Positions 1 to 8,093 of a DNA stretch of 36,608 nt are shown in pieces (the first letter of the stretch is position 1; each line of letters begins with the position of its first letter). This stretch comes from Magnetovibrio blakemorei (GTDB taxonomy: Bacteria; Pseudomonadota; Alphaproteobacteria; Rhodospirillales; Magnetovibrionaceae), in contig NZ_MCGG01000003.1 in NCBI RefSeq assembly GCF_001746755.1, forward strand, positions 1 to 36,608, written 5' to 3'. The notes under the pieces were generated by a model. The model did not search any database. It was not told the DNA's origin and saw only the letters and a program-made list of their open reading frames with translations. The position numbers and the translations under genes were made by a program.

Positions 1-705
1 GACGACACCATCTCGGCCGCAGCAGGCACATACTCAAGCGTGAAAGCCGGCATGAAAATCGTTGTCGCGGGCACGGCCTCCAACAACGGTACCTTTACGG
101 TGACTTCCGTTGCTTCGGACGGGTCGTCTGTAAATGTCCGCGAAACCCTAACGGCTGAAGCCGCCGTTGTCAGCGATGCCGACATCGTCACCGCAGACGG
201 CACGATTGCCTCGCAAAAGCTCTATTTTGGCGATGAACTTCCTTTGACACATCGCATTGATGAACACCGCAGTTTTGAATACGACATCAATGGAATCGAT
301 CCCGCCTTTGAAAAAGCAATCCGAGCCATGGGCATCATCGCCCAAGGATCATTTGGATCGGAAGGCGGTTTGGATCAAAACTTAGAGCGCATTGAAAATG
401 CTATTTATCTGTTGGACAGCGCCTATACGGGCACCGTCAGCGGCACACCACCTTATGGCGCGGAGATGACCAGCAACATCCGCAGCCTGCTGGTCACCTC
501 GGGCTATCAAAACGTCCTCATCGAACAGTCCACCTCAAGCCATGTCACGTACTCAGGGTTCTTAGAAACACAGATTGCCAACATCAAAGTTGCCGATCCG
601 TTGGAAACCATCACAAAATTGTTGGACGAAAAGAACGCCTTAGAAGCCTCGTACGAAACAATTGCCCGCGTTCGTGAGCTCAGCCTTGTGAACTTCTTGC
701 GTTAA
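1..705 (+). CDS. Flagellin/FlgL-type filament protein, C-terminal part (5' end outside window)
   Basis: The frame is open from base 1, so this is the last 234 residues of a longer protein. The final ~25 residues are a helix with the pattern ALEASYETIARVRELSLVNF, the C-terminal D0-type helix of the flagellin/hook-associated FlgL family that packs in the filament or hook-filament junction core. Upstream, roughly residues 15-55 form a Gly/Thr/Val-rich beta segment (IVVAGTASNNGTFTVTSV) that resembles an inserted surface-exposed domain rather than core flagellin. FlaF and FlbT genes follow directly, which fits a flagellar filament locus. Flagellin and FlgL cannot be separated without the N-terminus. 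Exported by the flagellar type III system, so no signal peptide is expected. Confidence 0.75.
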   Translation, partial: DDTISAAAGTYSSVKAGMKIVVAGTASNNGTFTVTSVASDGSSVNVRETLTAEAAVVSDADIVTADGTIASQKLYFGDELPLTHRIDEHRSFEYDINGIDPAFEKAIRAMGIIAQGSFGSEGGLDQNLERIENAIYLLDSAYTGTVSGTPPYGAEMTSNIRSLLVTSGYQNVLIEQSTSSHVTYSGFLETQIANIKVADPLETITKLLDEKNALEASYETIARVRELSLVNFLR

Positions 706-831
706 GCCTTGAGCTGTGATGCAAATCAAAAATGTATTTGTCCCTGGACACATATCTTAAGGAACTTTATCGTTGTAGTGTGCATCTGATACAAATTTAG
801 ATGTCATTGACCATTTTAAAGCGGAGCGACC

Positions 832-1308
832 ATGTCCACTTCGAGCTATTCATCCATACCAGCTGCAGGTTCCCCCAGTCATTCTGAAGCTTGGGCCCTC
901 ATCGAAGCAGCGCGGCGCATTGCCGGGGCGTTGGAAAAGGCTTCCAGCACCGATGACTTGAGCTTGCCCGCCGCCAACCGTGAATTACGTGATGCCATAC
1001 GCCTAAATTGGCGATTGTGGACTATTTTCCAGGCCGAATTGACGCTTGAAACCAACCCGATCCCAATGGATATGCGTCGCAACATGCTGACACTTTGCCA
1101 ATTCGTTGATAATCATACAATTTTATGCATGGGCGAGTTGAATCCTGAGAAGATTAAAACCCTGATCGACATCAATCGGAACATCGCTCAAGGCTTGCTG
1201 GAAGGGCTCAACAATGCCTTGGAAAAAAGTACTGAGCAAACGTCGAAAGACCCGTCTAAAAAGGTTGCAGACCCCATCAGTGGTGGGACTTTGAACACAA
1301 ACGCCTGA
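832..1308 (+). CDS. flaF: Flagellar biosynthesis regulator FlaF
   Basis: 158 residues. The core (about 19-125) carries the FlaF family pattern: an N-terminal helix EAWALIEAARRIAGALE, then LRLNW-like IRLNWRLWTIFQAEL near 57-70, a PMDMRRNML segment, and the closing LIDINRNIAQGL helix. FlaF is a small alphaproteobacterial protein that promotes flagellin synthesis or secretion and acts opposite to FlbT. The ATG is preceded by GCGGAGCGACC, a good ribosome site. The protein is somewhat longer than typical FlaF because of a polar, Ser/Lys-rich tail from about 130. It lies between a filament gene and flbT, the usual neighbourhood. Confidence 0.9.
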   Translation: MSTSSYSSIPAAGSPSHSEAWALIEAARRIAGALEKASSTDDLSLPAANRELRDAIRLNWRLWTIFQAELTLETNPIPMDMRRNMLTLCQFVDNHTILCMGELNPEKIKTLIDINRNIAQGLLEGLNNALEKSTEQTSKDPSKKVADPISGGTLNTNA

Positions 1309-1410
1309 TCCCCGCTCCCTTGCCTCCGCACTTGGCACTCACGCTTGCCTTTTTAGCTTTAAAATGCTAGAATTCCCCAGTTGTGTTAGGATCGCCCAGA
1401 AGGGTACCAT

Positions 1411-1430
1411 GAGCATCAGGTGAGATGCTC
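1411..1430 (+). promoter_or_regulatory. Short hairpin in the leader of the 1450 gene
   Basis: GAGCATC (1411-1417) and GATGCTC (1424-1430) are perfect reverse complements around a 6-nt loop. The hairpin lies just upstream of the GGAGG ribosome site (1436-1440) of the following gene. There is no U-tract, so it is not a classical terminator. It could modulate translation or mRNA stability, as flagellin-locus leaders are post-transcriptionally controlled in this class. Function is inferred only. Confidence 0.35.
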
Positions 1431-1449
1431 GTAGTGGAGGCCGGGAAGA

Positions 1450-2319
1450 ATGCCCATACCAAGCTTTAACGACGTAAATATCGGAAATACTCTGACGCGC
1501 CTTGCTTCGTCAAATTTCCGTTTTGGTTTTGAACAACAGTTCAACCAAATTCAGAACACAACAATCAAACGCATCAACAGTGAAATTGACACCGTCGCCA
1601 AAAACGACACGACGCCGCGGCGTCTTGCTGCGTTGGAACGTGAGTATGGCAAACTGGAAAAAAACAAAGCGCTGATCGATAACTTCGGTTTCGACATGCG
1701 GTCCAACCAATTGCGTCTAGGCGACATGCAAACCCAGGTCGCCGACGCCATTGCCGCCTTTTCCGCTGCGGATGACGACACCAACCTGACGGCAGACGAG
1801 GTCGCCACACTTACGGCCAAACGCGACGAACTGATCAAAAATGTTTCTGCGTTGAAACTATCCATCCACCCCGACATCTCGACCCCCTTCGTCATTCGCG
1901 ATGTCAAGAATATGTATGATACGCTCAAGGCGATGGACCCCGTGGCCGGCGTTGTGGATGCCTCTGGTACCACCACGCCAACCAACAACAATCGGCAAAT
2001 CCTTGATGACCTGACGTCTCTTAGTACGTTGATCGAAACCGCTTATGAGGTGACGACCACCACATCAGATAATGCAACGGACATCACCTTAAATCTTGCC
2101 GCCACAATGGCCGCCAAGGTATCGGACATGACCCAATTGTCGAATGTCGAGTTGGCCCGCCGTGAGGATGAAATTAACGCCATCAAGTCGACATACGGTA
2201 ATATTTTACGCGTGATCTCCGTGTCGTTCGAAGCGCGCATCAGCGCCATGGAAAAATCTAATGAAGCCCTTCAGGGTTGGGATATTCAACCGGGTTCCAT
2301 TATGAATTTATTTGCATAA
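1450..2319 (+). CDS. Unidentified coiled-coil protein in the flagellin regulatory cluster
   Basis: 289 residues, no family recognised with confidence. The start ATG has a strong site (GTGGAGGCCGGGAAGA). There is no signal peptide or membrane segment. The sequence is largely helical and polar: a helix-rich stretch at about 25-110 (FGFEQQFNQIQNTTIKRINSE, LAALEREYGKLEKNKALI), a Thr/Asp-rich linker around 165-215, and a C-terminal helix about 225-275. Its position between flaF and flbT and its filament-like helix-variable-helix arrangement suggest a flagellar structural or chaperone-like protein, possibly a divergent flagellin/hook-associated relative. That assignment is inference. Confidence 0.6.
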   Translation: MPIPSFNDVNIGNTLTRLASSNFRFGFEQQFNQIQNTTIKRINSEIDTVAKNDTTPRRLAALEREYGKLEKNKALIDNFGFDMRSNQLRLGDMQTQVADAIAAFSAADDDTNLTADEVATLTAKRDELIKNVSALKLSIHPDISTPFVIRDVKNMYDTLKAMDPVAGVVDASGTTTPTNNNRQILDDLTSLSTLIETAYEVTTTTSDNATDITLNLAATMAAKVSDMTQLSNVELARREDEINAIKSTYGNILRVISVSFEARISAMEKSNEALQGWDIQPGSIMNLFA

Positions 2320-2382
2320 ATTTATGACGCCAAACGGACATTCCCAACATCCCCACCCCTACCCCATTTTTTAGGATCAGAC

Positions 2383-2862
2383 GTGCCTCTTCTTATCGAC
2401 TTCAAATCCGGTGACAAGCTGATCATCAACGGTTCCGTCCTTGAAAACATCGGCGGCAACACTAAAATTTTGGTGCACAACAACTCGGCTATCCTGCGCG
2501 AGAAGGAAGTCCTTTCACACGAAGATGCACAGACCCCGGCATCTCGGGTTTATTATGAACTGCAAAATGCGTACATTTTGCTAGACCCCACTGAACGCGA
2601 TGAAAGCCTAAAACGCTTTGATCAGCGCCTGAATGAATTTATCGCGGCGTGCCCCAATGCGCTTGATATCGCCCTCAAGGTCCGCGACCATGTGCAAAAT
2701 GAGCGTGTATATAAGGGCCTGAAAGAAGCGCAAAATTTGATCAAGTACGAATCTAACGTGCTAGCCCAGTTCAGCAAACAGCTTAAAGCCTTCCTGGCGG
2801 AAAACGAGCAGGATGAAACAAACTCAATCGACAGTGACACTGTTGTCGATGACATTTCCTAA
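2383..2862 (+). CDS. flbT: Flagellin mRNA regulator FlbT
   Basis: 159 residues. The FlbT pattern is clear: an N-terminal beta segment LLIDFKSGDKLIINGSVLEN, then ILREKEVLSHEDAQTPASR(V)YYELQNAYI near 46-74, and a helical half (YKGLKEAQNLIKYES about 112-126). In Caulobacter FlbT binds the flagellin transcript leader and lowers its stability or translation until the hook is complete. The start is GTG, with AGGA eight bases upstream. The last ~25 residues are an acidic tail (ENEQDETNSIDSDTVVDD). It is the last recognisably flagellar gene in the window. Confidence 0.9.
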   Translation: MPLLIDFKSGDKLIINGSVLENIGGNTKILVHNNSAILREKEVLSHEDAQTPASRVYYELQNAYILLDPTERDESLKRFDQRLNEFIAACPNALDIALKVRDHVQNERVYKGLKEAQNLIKYESNVLAQFSKQLKAFLAENEQDETNSIDSDTVVDDIS

Positions 2863-3021
2863 ACCGTATGCGGCTCCCCTCTGTCATTGCCCTTTCTCCA
2901 TTACGCATCTGACATATTCAAAACCATCAGAAGTGCACAAGCCTTGAAGCCAGAAGCCCATGGCACTCATAAAAATCCAGAACACTCAACGAAGTAAGCA
3001 ACCCATTTTCGGCAGGACCTT

Positions 3022-3807
3022 ATGAATAAAATCGAAAAAGAAATGCTCGCAATATTGCGCCAAGGCAAAGAAGAGTTTGGATATCTTGGCGTTAAATCAG
3101 AATTTGAAGCCGAGGGCACGAGAGTTGATGAGTTTTTGCGATTACTAGAAATTACACGACGCGCTGATCTTAACGTAGGTTTGAAAATTGGTGGCTGTGA
3201 AGCTATTCGAGATCTGTATGAAGCTCAGCAATTCGGCGTTGATTACATCATTGCCCCCATGATCGAAACACCCTACGCCTTGAGAAAATACATCGAAGCG
3301 GTAGAGCGGACCTATGGCACCGAAGGTATCTTTGAGACAGACTTTCTTTTCAACATTGAAACCATCACAGCCTTCAACAATCTTGATGAACTGACCTCTC
3401 TCGCCGGTCAGTCGAAAGTAAAACCTGGTGTTGTTTTTGGACGCGTCGATTTCTCATTATCAAACGATTTTGGCCGCGCGAAAATCAATACGGACGAAGT
3501 TCAAGATTACGTGTGTACTGTTGCGCAAAAATGTAAGGATCAAGATTTAAACCTTGTTGTCGGCGGTGGCGTGTCCAATGAAGCCATACCTGGATTAAAG
3601 AAGATCAAGGCCATTCGTCTTGACCGCTTCGAAACTCGAAAAATCATCTTCAATGCTGCGCAACTTTCTGAAAAAAATATTGAAAAGTCCTTATTGGCAG
3701 CCGTTCACTTTGAAATTCTATGGCTCCAAAACAAACAAGACTATTACACGGCCATCTCTAACGAAGATGACGCCCGCATAAAAATGCTAAAATCACGTTG
3801 GATGTAG
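3022..3807 (+). CDS. HpcH/HpaI (citrate lyase beta)-type aldolase
   Basis: 261 residues resembling the PEP/pyruvate TIM-barrel aldolase superfamily. Visible motifs: LNVGLKIGGCEAIRDL (about 50-65), IIAPMIETPYALRKY with Glu82, LFNIET with Glu113, and the metal-site strand GVVFGRVDFS with Arg141 and Asp143. VVGGGVSNEAI is near 180. Such enzymes cleave or form C-C bonds using pyruvate or acyl-CoA partners; the substrate cannot be read from sequence. The ATG follows GGCAGGACCTT. The downstream HAD gene is only 23 bases away, so the two are probably co-transcribed and may supply a small acid for the glycan. That role is inferred from position. Confidence 0.7.
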   Translation: MNKIEKEMLAILRQGKEEFGYLGVKSEFEAEGTRVDEFLRLLEITRRADLNVGLKIGGCEAIRDLYEAQQFGVDYIIAPMIETPYALRKYIEAVERTYGTEGIFETDFLFNIETITAFNNLDELTSLAGQSKVKPGVVFGRVDFSLSNDFGRAKINTDEVQDYVCTVAQKCKDQDLNLVVGGGVSNEAIPGLKKIKAIRLDRFETRKIIFNAAQLSEKNIEKSLLAAVHFEILWLQNKQDYYTAISNEDDARIKMLKSRWM

Positions 3808-3830
3808 TCCAAAAGATAGGGCGCACCAAA

Positions 3831-4472
3831 ATGGCCACAAACACCATTTTGTTTGATCTCGATGGAACGCTGGTTGATAGCGCCAATGAAATCAGCGTGA
3901 TCTTGAATGCAATGCGAAAAGAAAGAGGGCTATCTGCTCTTGCAGATACCCATTTCCGCCAGAAGATTAGCTATGGGGCGGGCGAAATTGTGAAATGCAG
4001 CCTGCCCCCCACAAAAGAATCCCCCCAAATCCTTATAAATGAATTTCGAGAGCGGTATACTGCTCTCACAATACCCAAAACGTCTATCTACCCCACCGTT
4101 GTCGAAACATTATCTGTTTTGAAGGACCGTGGCATTCAATTAGGGATCTGCACCAATAAACCGCAAAACCTATGTGACAACGTGCTGCGAGATACCGAGT
4201 TGGAACGCTTCTTCAGTTACGTCATTGCCGGCAGGGCTCAATTGCAGCCCAAACCTCATCATGAATCAATCAGCCTCGCTATGTCCGATATGGACGCAGA
4301 CACGACCACGACCGTATTGGTTGGTGATAGCACGGCCGATCAACGCGCGGCGCAGTCAGCGAACATCCCATTCATATTTTTTGCAGCGGGCTATGATGAC
4401 GGGGTTGATGAAAATCAAGCATTCGCTTCTATTGAAGTCATGAGAGAATTGTTAAAAATAAATCTATTTTAG
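3831..4472 (+). CDS. HAD-superfamily phosphatase (phosphoglycolate-phosphatase-like)
   Basis: 213 residues. HAD motif I is FDLDGTLVDS near the N-terminus (nucleophile Asp9, acid Asp11), motif II is around GICTNK, motif III has the Lys of LQPKPHHES, and motif IV is VLVGDSTADQRAA. The cap insertion between motifs I and II is alpha-helical, as in the Gph/GmhB-like class. I chose ATG 3831; an in-frame TTG at 3798 overlaps the aldolase gene and would add 11 residues without homology. HAD phosphatases in glycan clusters dephosphorylate sugar phosphates or short acids. The product here is unknown. Confidence 0.8.
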   Translation: MATNTILFDLDGTLVDSANEISVILNAMRKERGLSALADTHFRQKISYGAGEIVKCSLPPTKESPQILINEFRERYTALTIPKTSIYPTVVETLSVLKDRGIQLGICTNKPQNLCDNVLRDTELERFFSYVIAGRAQLQPKPHHESISLAMSDMDADTTTTVLVGDSTADQRAAQSANIPFIFFAAGYDDGVDENQAFASIEVMRELLKINLF

Positions 4473-4749
4473 AAAAATAAATAATAATTATGGGACGTAT
4501 ATAGATAACAATATAATACTAACCAACAAAAATAAATATTGATAATGACGCATGTCAAACTATTTACATTTTCATTACTTCTAAAATTTATACGTGAAGT
4601 GTTTATAAAAATAGGGGCTTGCCAGAGCATATCTTACTTTATACATTTTAATATAATTTGAAAGTAAACGGTTCACACAGTTTCAAAAATTCTATTAAGA
4701 CAAATGACTTTCATATTGGATAGAAAATCTAGATTAGAGAGCGATAGAA
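4473..4749. other. AT-rich intergenic region, island boundary candidate
   Basis: 277 bases with no convincing gene. Base composition is visibly far more AT-rich than the flagellar genes to the left. Two TATAAT hexamers occur (4512-4517 and 4652-4657), but neither has a good -35 at the right distance, so promoter calls are weak. The break in composition continues into the sulfotransferase gene and suggests the left edge of acquired DNA. Confidence 0.5.
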
Positions 4750-5721
4750 ATGACAACTCCAGCATATAAATTTTTTAGGCACTGGCAAGTTGAAGACTTC
4801 CCACAAGGAAGTCGTATTGCCGTTTATGGCGCGGGTCTCATTAGTGACCTTTTCTTAGATTGCCTGAAAGAACGCCCCGACATAACCATCACTCATGTCT
4901 TTAACACATATGAAAAAAGCCAATATCGTGGATATGAAGTAGAAATCTATGACCCCCAAAAGGTTTATGATTTAGATTACATCGTTGCGACATCTATGCA
5001 TTGGATTGCAATTGTTAATTATATAAATCCAGCCAACGAATGCGTTACCTTTACCCCTTTTCAAGAGCGCTACAAATTAAGTGTGGTTGATGATGCAAAC
5101 AAGCTGTTGTTTGTGCGTAATTCACATAGCGCATCAGGTTCCACCACACAAATGATGGAAGTCCACCCTTGCTCTGCACGATTTGTGGACATGAAAGACC
5201 CTAAATACAAAGACTATTTTAAATTTTCTTTTGTACGAAATCCGTTTGACCGATTTTTGAGTATGTATGACAACTTTTTCATAATGCCAAAAGAAAATCC
5301 TGAAAACTATATCCACTTGGGCGGCGCACCATATCTAAATGTTTTGCCATTACTGAAATCTCTAGGAATGAATATAGATGAAATCACAATTGATGATTTC
5401 ATCGATATATATTTTAACATAGGTGAAACGATGATTGACCCTCACCTAAAGCGTCAGGCGCTCACGATAGGTGATTGTGTTGATTTCCTCGGATTGTATG
5501 AACACTATGATGACGAAATTATAAGGTTGAAAAAAGAAGCAAGCCTTGGACCTGAGTACACGAGACAAATTAAATACCCTCTCTTTAAAAGAAAAAGGCC
5601 CATTTTGACGGAAAGCCACCGTCAAAAATTATATAGCTATTATAAATGTGACTTCGATAAATATAACTTAGATCAGAGCTGGCATTCTGGAATTCATAAC
5701 GTGAACTATAAAGGTCCATAA
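4750..5721 (+). CDS. Sulfotransferase-family protein with N-terminal Rossmann-like module
   Basis: 323 residues in two parts. Residues about 20-115 resemble a nucleotide-binding-like alpha/beta module opening with SRIAVYGAGLISDLFLDCL. From about 118 the protein matches the Golgi-type/family-2 sulfotransferase plan: a degenerate 5'-phosphosulfate-loop candidate SHSASGSTTQMM (125-136) and a classic 3'-phosphate-binding motif FSFVRNPFDRFLSMYDNF (159-176). Such enzymes move sulfate from PAPS to a carbohydrate hydroxyl. The codon use and base composition are AT-rich, unlike the neighbours to the left, which suggests recent transfer. It stands alone on the plus strand, with an IS3 element inserted 37 bases downstream of its stop. 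Acceptor unknown. Confidence 0.75.
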   Translation: MTTPAYKFFRHWQVEDFPQGSRIAVYGAGLISDLFLDCLKERPDITITHVFNTYEKSQYRGYEVEIYDPQKVYDLDYIVATSMHWIAIVNYINPANECVTFTPFQERYKLSVVDDANKLLFVRNSHSASGSTTQMMEVHPCSARFVDMKDPKYKDYFKFSFVRNPFDRFLSMYDNFFIMPKENPENYIHLGGAPYLNVLPLLKSLGMNIDEITIDDFIDIYFNIGETMIDPHLKRQALTIGDCVDFLGLYEHYDDEIIRLKKEASLGPEYTRQIKYPLFKRKRPILTESHRQKLYSYYKCDFDKYNLDQSWHSGIHNVNYKGP

Positions 5722-5754
5722 CCAGTATTTATTCCGACCTGATCGAATGGGGTG

Positions 5755-5758
5755 GAGG
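5755..5758. repeat. Target-site duplication GAGG, left copy
   Basis: GAGG lies immediately outside the left inverted repeat and is matched by GAGG at 8094-8097 outside the right one. A 4-bp duplication fits part of the IS3 family (IS407-like). Confidence 0.7.
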
Positions 5759-5797
5759 GGTAATACCCCCGAAAATTAGTGGTCTTCATGAGTAGAA
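5759..5797. repeat. IS3 left terminal inverted repeat
   Basis: Begins GGTAATACCCCC and ends AGTAGAA. It pairs with 8056-8093, whose reverse complement begins and ends with the same GGTAATACCCCC and AGTAGAA. The middle is partly diverged. Confidence 0.8.
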
Positions 5798-5829
5798 TTT
5801 TCTCGTAACGTAAACGCAGGAGATTCACG

Positions 5830-6096
5830 ATGAAAAATTCCCGTTATTCAGACAGCCAGATCATCAATATTTTGAAACAGGCCGAGGCTGGCACGCCGGT
5901 TCCCGAACTTTGCCGCGAGCACGGCATGAGCAGCGCCAGCTTTTACAAATGGCGTTCGAAGTATGGCGGTATGGATGCCTCTTTGATGACCCGCATGAAG
6001 GAACTTGAAGCTGAGAACAACCGCCTCAAAAAGATGTATGCGGATGTCCAACTGCAAAACGATGTGATCAAGGAAGCCATGGCAAAAAAGTGGTGA
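5830..6096 (+). CDS. IS3-family transposase OrfA
   Basis: 88 residues. The N-terminal helix-turn-helix reads [19 protein letters not shown] and [21 protein letters not shown] leucine-zipper-like helix ([20 protein letters not shown], about 56-75) follows, which multimerises the OrfAB transposase. The start ATG follows GCAGGAGATTCACG. The stop overlaps orfB in the -1 frame, as expected for production of an OrfAB fusion by frameshifting. Confidence 0.93.
   Translation: MKNSRYSDSQIINILKQAEAGTPVPELCREHGMSSASFYKWRSKYGGMDASLMTRMKELEAENNRLKKMYADVQLQNDVIKEAMAKKW
6084..6090 (+). promoter_or_regulatory. A6G slippery site for programmed -1 frameshift
   Basis: AAAAAAG lies seven bases before the orfA stop codon. 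OrfB is in the -1 frame, the arrangement used by IS3 elements to make the OrfAB transposase. Confidence 0.8.
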
Positions 6097-6690
6097 GGCC
6101 ATCCCGTCGCCGTGAGATGGCCAAAGAATTTGTCTGTAAGGGACGACTGAGCATTCGTTCAGCCTGCCAGGCATTCACAATCAGTGAGACTTGCTACCGT
6201 TATCAGCCCAAGCTCAGCGACGAGAATGCGGAGATCGCGGATTGGCTTCAAGTTTTGACCAACCGTCACCGCAACTGGGGCTTCATGCTGTGTTTTCTGT
6301 ATCTGCGCAACGTGAAAAGCTTTGGCTGGAACCATAAGCGGGTCCACAGAATTTATAAGGAACTTGAGTTGAACCTTCGCATTCAACCAAAAAAACGGCT
6401 GTACCGGGAGAAGCCTGAACCTTTGGCCGTGCCCGATACCATCAATACCATTTGGTCGATGGATTTTATGCATGACCAACTTGGCGATGGCCGCAGCTTT
6501 CGCGCCTTCAACGTGATTGATGATTACAATCGCGAAGGTCTGGGCATTGAGGTCGACTTCTCTTTGCCCGCAATTCGCGTGATCCGCGCCCTTGAGCAGA
6601 TCATCGAATGGCGGGGGCTTCCACGCACCCTTCGGTGTGATAACGTTCTATATAGCGAAGCAAAACAGGATTTGGCGAATAGGCCCATAT

Positions 6691-6710
6691 TCACTGAAGT
6701 TGTTCAGTGA
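6691..6710. other. 8-bp perfect hairpin near the IS110 3' end
   Basis: TCACTGAA (6691-6698) and TTCAGTGA (6703-6710) are reverse complements with a GTTG loop. It lies in the 3' non-coding part of the insert. It may be an element-end structure or a relic; nothing more can be supported. Confidence 0.35.
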
Positions 6711-6846
6711 TGCAAAAATATTGAACCAAGTGGCTTCCGCGGTCAATGGAAAGAGCTCTCAACCATAGCAAATACAGGGTACGTCCATGCGTCCCTCACC
6801 GTTCTCAATATGAGATACAAATCCAAGCGGAAGACCCAAACATTAT

Positions 6847-7615
6847 CTACGAGGTCGCCCCAGTTTGATCCGGCGCGCCTCCACGGCCCATACAGAGAGA
6901 GGTCCTTCCACCTGGCATCGCCCTTTCAAAGAAGGGGCGATAGTCTGCACCGCTTTTGATGACAGCGTGCGTCACGCGGGCCATCTTGGCGGCGATTGCT
7001 GAGAGCGCTTTACGCTTGAGGTGCGGATCGTTCCGATCTTTAGCGATATAGCGCTCATACTTGTCACGAAATGCATTTTCACGTTGCCGAATGGCAATCT
7101 GCCCCGCCATCCAGAAAGTCCGCCGAAGCCGAGCGTTACCAAACTTCGACAATTTACTCAGACCTCGGAATTGGCCGGATTGATAGGTGGCGAGATCAAG
7201 TCCGCAAAACTTCAGAAACTGGCGATGATGTTTAAATCGTCGAACATCACCGGCCTCAGCGAGGATTGTCAGGGCATTGATTGGACCAATTCCCGGGATT
7301 TGTCTGAGGCGAAGATAATCTGGATGTTGGCCCAACATGTGTTCGGCGTGCTTCTCGATCTCGTCACGTTGACGAATCAAGCCGCCATGCAATGGCGCGG
7401 TGGTAGTTCCCGGTTGCTTCGAAACCAACCATCACAGGGCACTCAAAAGCCCCCAATTGCGCAATCAAACGGTCATGGTCGTCACGGGTGTTGAGAACAC
7501 TCAGCCGTTTGCGGCGTTTGCGATCTGGAAACTCGATAAGAACTTCGTTGCGAACCTTGGCTATGTCGATGGCTACCAAGACAGCGCCAGAAGGCGTAGG
7601 ATGAAAATTGGTCAT
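6847..7615 (-). pseudogene. IS110-family transposase, internally deleted and frameshifted
   Basis: The N-terminal frame (7615 down to about 7385) carries the RuvC-like first motif VLVAIDIAK (Asp17) and MVGFEATGNYHRA (Glu66). The C-terminal frame, shifted by one base and ending at 6847, carries the Transposase_20 region: RLRQIPGIGPINALTI and FCGLDLATYQSGQ with its conserved Ser, then SKLSKFGNARLRR. The join follows GNYHRAIAWRL, where a complete IS110 protein would continue with the rest of the DEDD domain and the coiled linker; on the order of 150 or more residues are absent. Catalytic Asp residues are lost, so it is dead. Confidence 0.85.
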
Positions 7616-7767
7616 GATCGGTCGTCTCCAAAGTGGTGTTAAACGGCTTTACTTTAGAGACCTAAAGGTCGGTCATGGCCGCCTTATTTATCCTTCGTTC
7701 GCTAACGCTCACTGCGGATAAATAAGGCTACAACCGCACTTCATACGCTGGCTTCCAGATATGCTAT
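7616..7767 (-). ncRNA. Possible relic of IS110 bridge-RNA region
   Basis: In IS110-group elements the bridge RNA is encoded between the element end and the transposase start. This 152-base leader holds a perfect 13-bp inverted repeat, GCCTTATTTATCC (7681-7693) and its complement (7716-7728), around a 22-nt loop, plus a small CTTTAG/CTAAAG hairpin closer to the gene. That structure fits such an RNA, but I cannot assign guide loops to the flanking target. Confidence 0.35.
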
Positions 7768-8055
7768 GGCCCGGAATATGTGAGTGCTTTGTTGGCGGAG
7801 TGGGCGGGAAAACGAGGCATTGCTCTTCAGTTTATCCAGCCAGGAAAGCCACAACAAAATGCCTATGTCGAACGGTTCAATCGAACGGTCCGGTATGACT
7901 GGCTAAACCAATATATCTTTGAAACCATCGAAGAGGTGCAAGAGGCCGCGACAGCTTGGTTGTGGACATACAACAATGACCGACCCAATATGGCCATCGG
8001 CGGCATCACGCCGAAACAGAAACTGGCCTTGATGATATCTGAGGCCGCATAACCG

Positions 8056-8093
8056 TTCTACTTATTGAGGCCCCTAAAAATGGGGGTATTACC
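8056..8093. repeat. IS3 right terminal inverted repeat
   Basis: Reverse complement begins GGTAATACCCCC and ends AGTAGAA, matching the left end at 5759-5797. Confidence 0.8.

Larger units (their letters stand above)
6645..7767 (-). mobile_element. IS110-family element remnant inserted in IS3 orfB
   Basis: The boundaries are set by the interruption of orfB between codons Asn (ends 6644) and Gly (starts 7768). The insert contains a minus-strand IS110-type transposase with an internal deletion, about 150 bases of structured leader (7616-7767) and about 200 bases of 3' non-coding DNA (6645-6846). No clear target duplication is visible; at most one G is shared at the junctions, which fits IS110 biology, where insertion uses a short core and a bridge RNA. 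Confidence 0.8.
6090..8052 (+). pseudogene. IS3-family transposase OrfB, disrupted
   Basis: The N-terminal part (6090-6644) has the HTH_21/rve start and the first catalytic Asp in [12 protein letters not shown], and breaks directly after the second Asp (LRCDN). The C-terminal part resumes at 7768 with GPEYVSALLAEW and carries the catalytic Glu in QNAYVERFNRTV. Joining 6644 to 7768 is in frame and gives a complete DDE protein of about 279 residues. As it stands, translation past 6644 gives about 21 unrelated residues to a stop at 6710, so the transposase is inactive. Confidence 0.9.
5759..8093 (+). mobile_element. IS3-family insertion sequence, split by an IS110-family insertion
   Basis: The element is bounded by 39/38-bp imperfect inverted repeats and a GAGG duplication. 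It carries orfA, an A6G frameshift site and orfB in the standard IS3 order. Removing the 1123-bp internal insert (6645-7767) leaves about 1212 bp, the normal size for the family, and restores a continuous orfB. The element sits in the gap between the plus-strand sulfotransferase gene and the 3' end of the minus-strand phosphoramidate-type operon, so it breaks no visible gene. Confidence 0.88.

Noticed and set aside
1333-1348. Sigma-54-like promoter TGGCAC...TTGC upstream of the 1450 gene
   Set aside because: The GG-to-GC spacing is one base longer than the strict sigma-54 requirement, so despite the flagellar context the match is not credible.
6711-6846. Possible protein remnant between the orfB break and the IS110 gene
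   Set aside because: One frame reads plausibly for about 45 residues (GQWKELSTIANTGYVHASL), but there is no start and no recognised family; treated as IS110 3' non-coding DNA.
7021-7642. Plus-strand reading frames across the IS110 remnant
   Set aside because: They are antisense to the recognisable IS110 transposase frames and lack any family resemblance.
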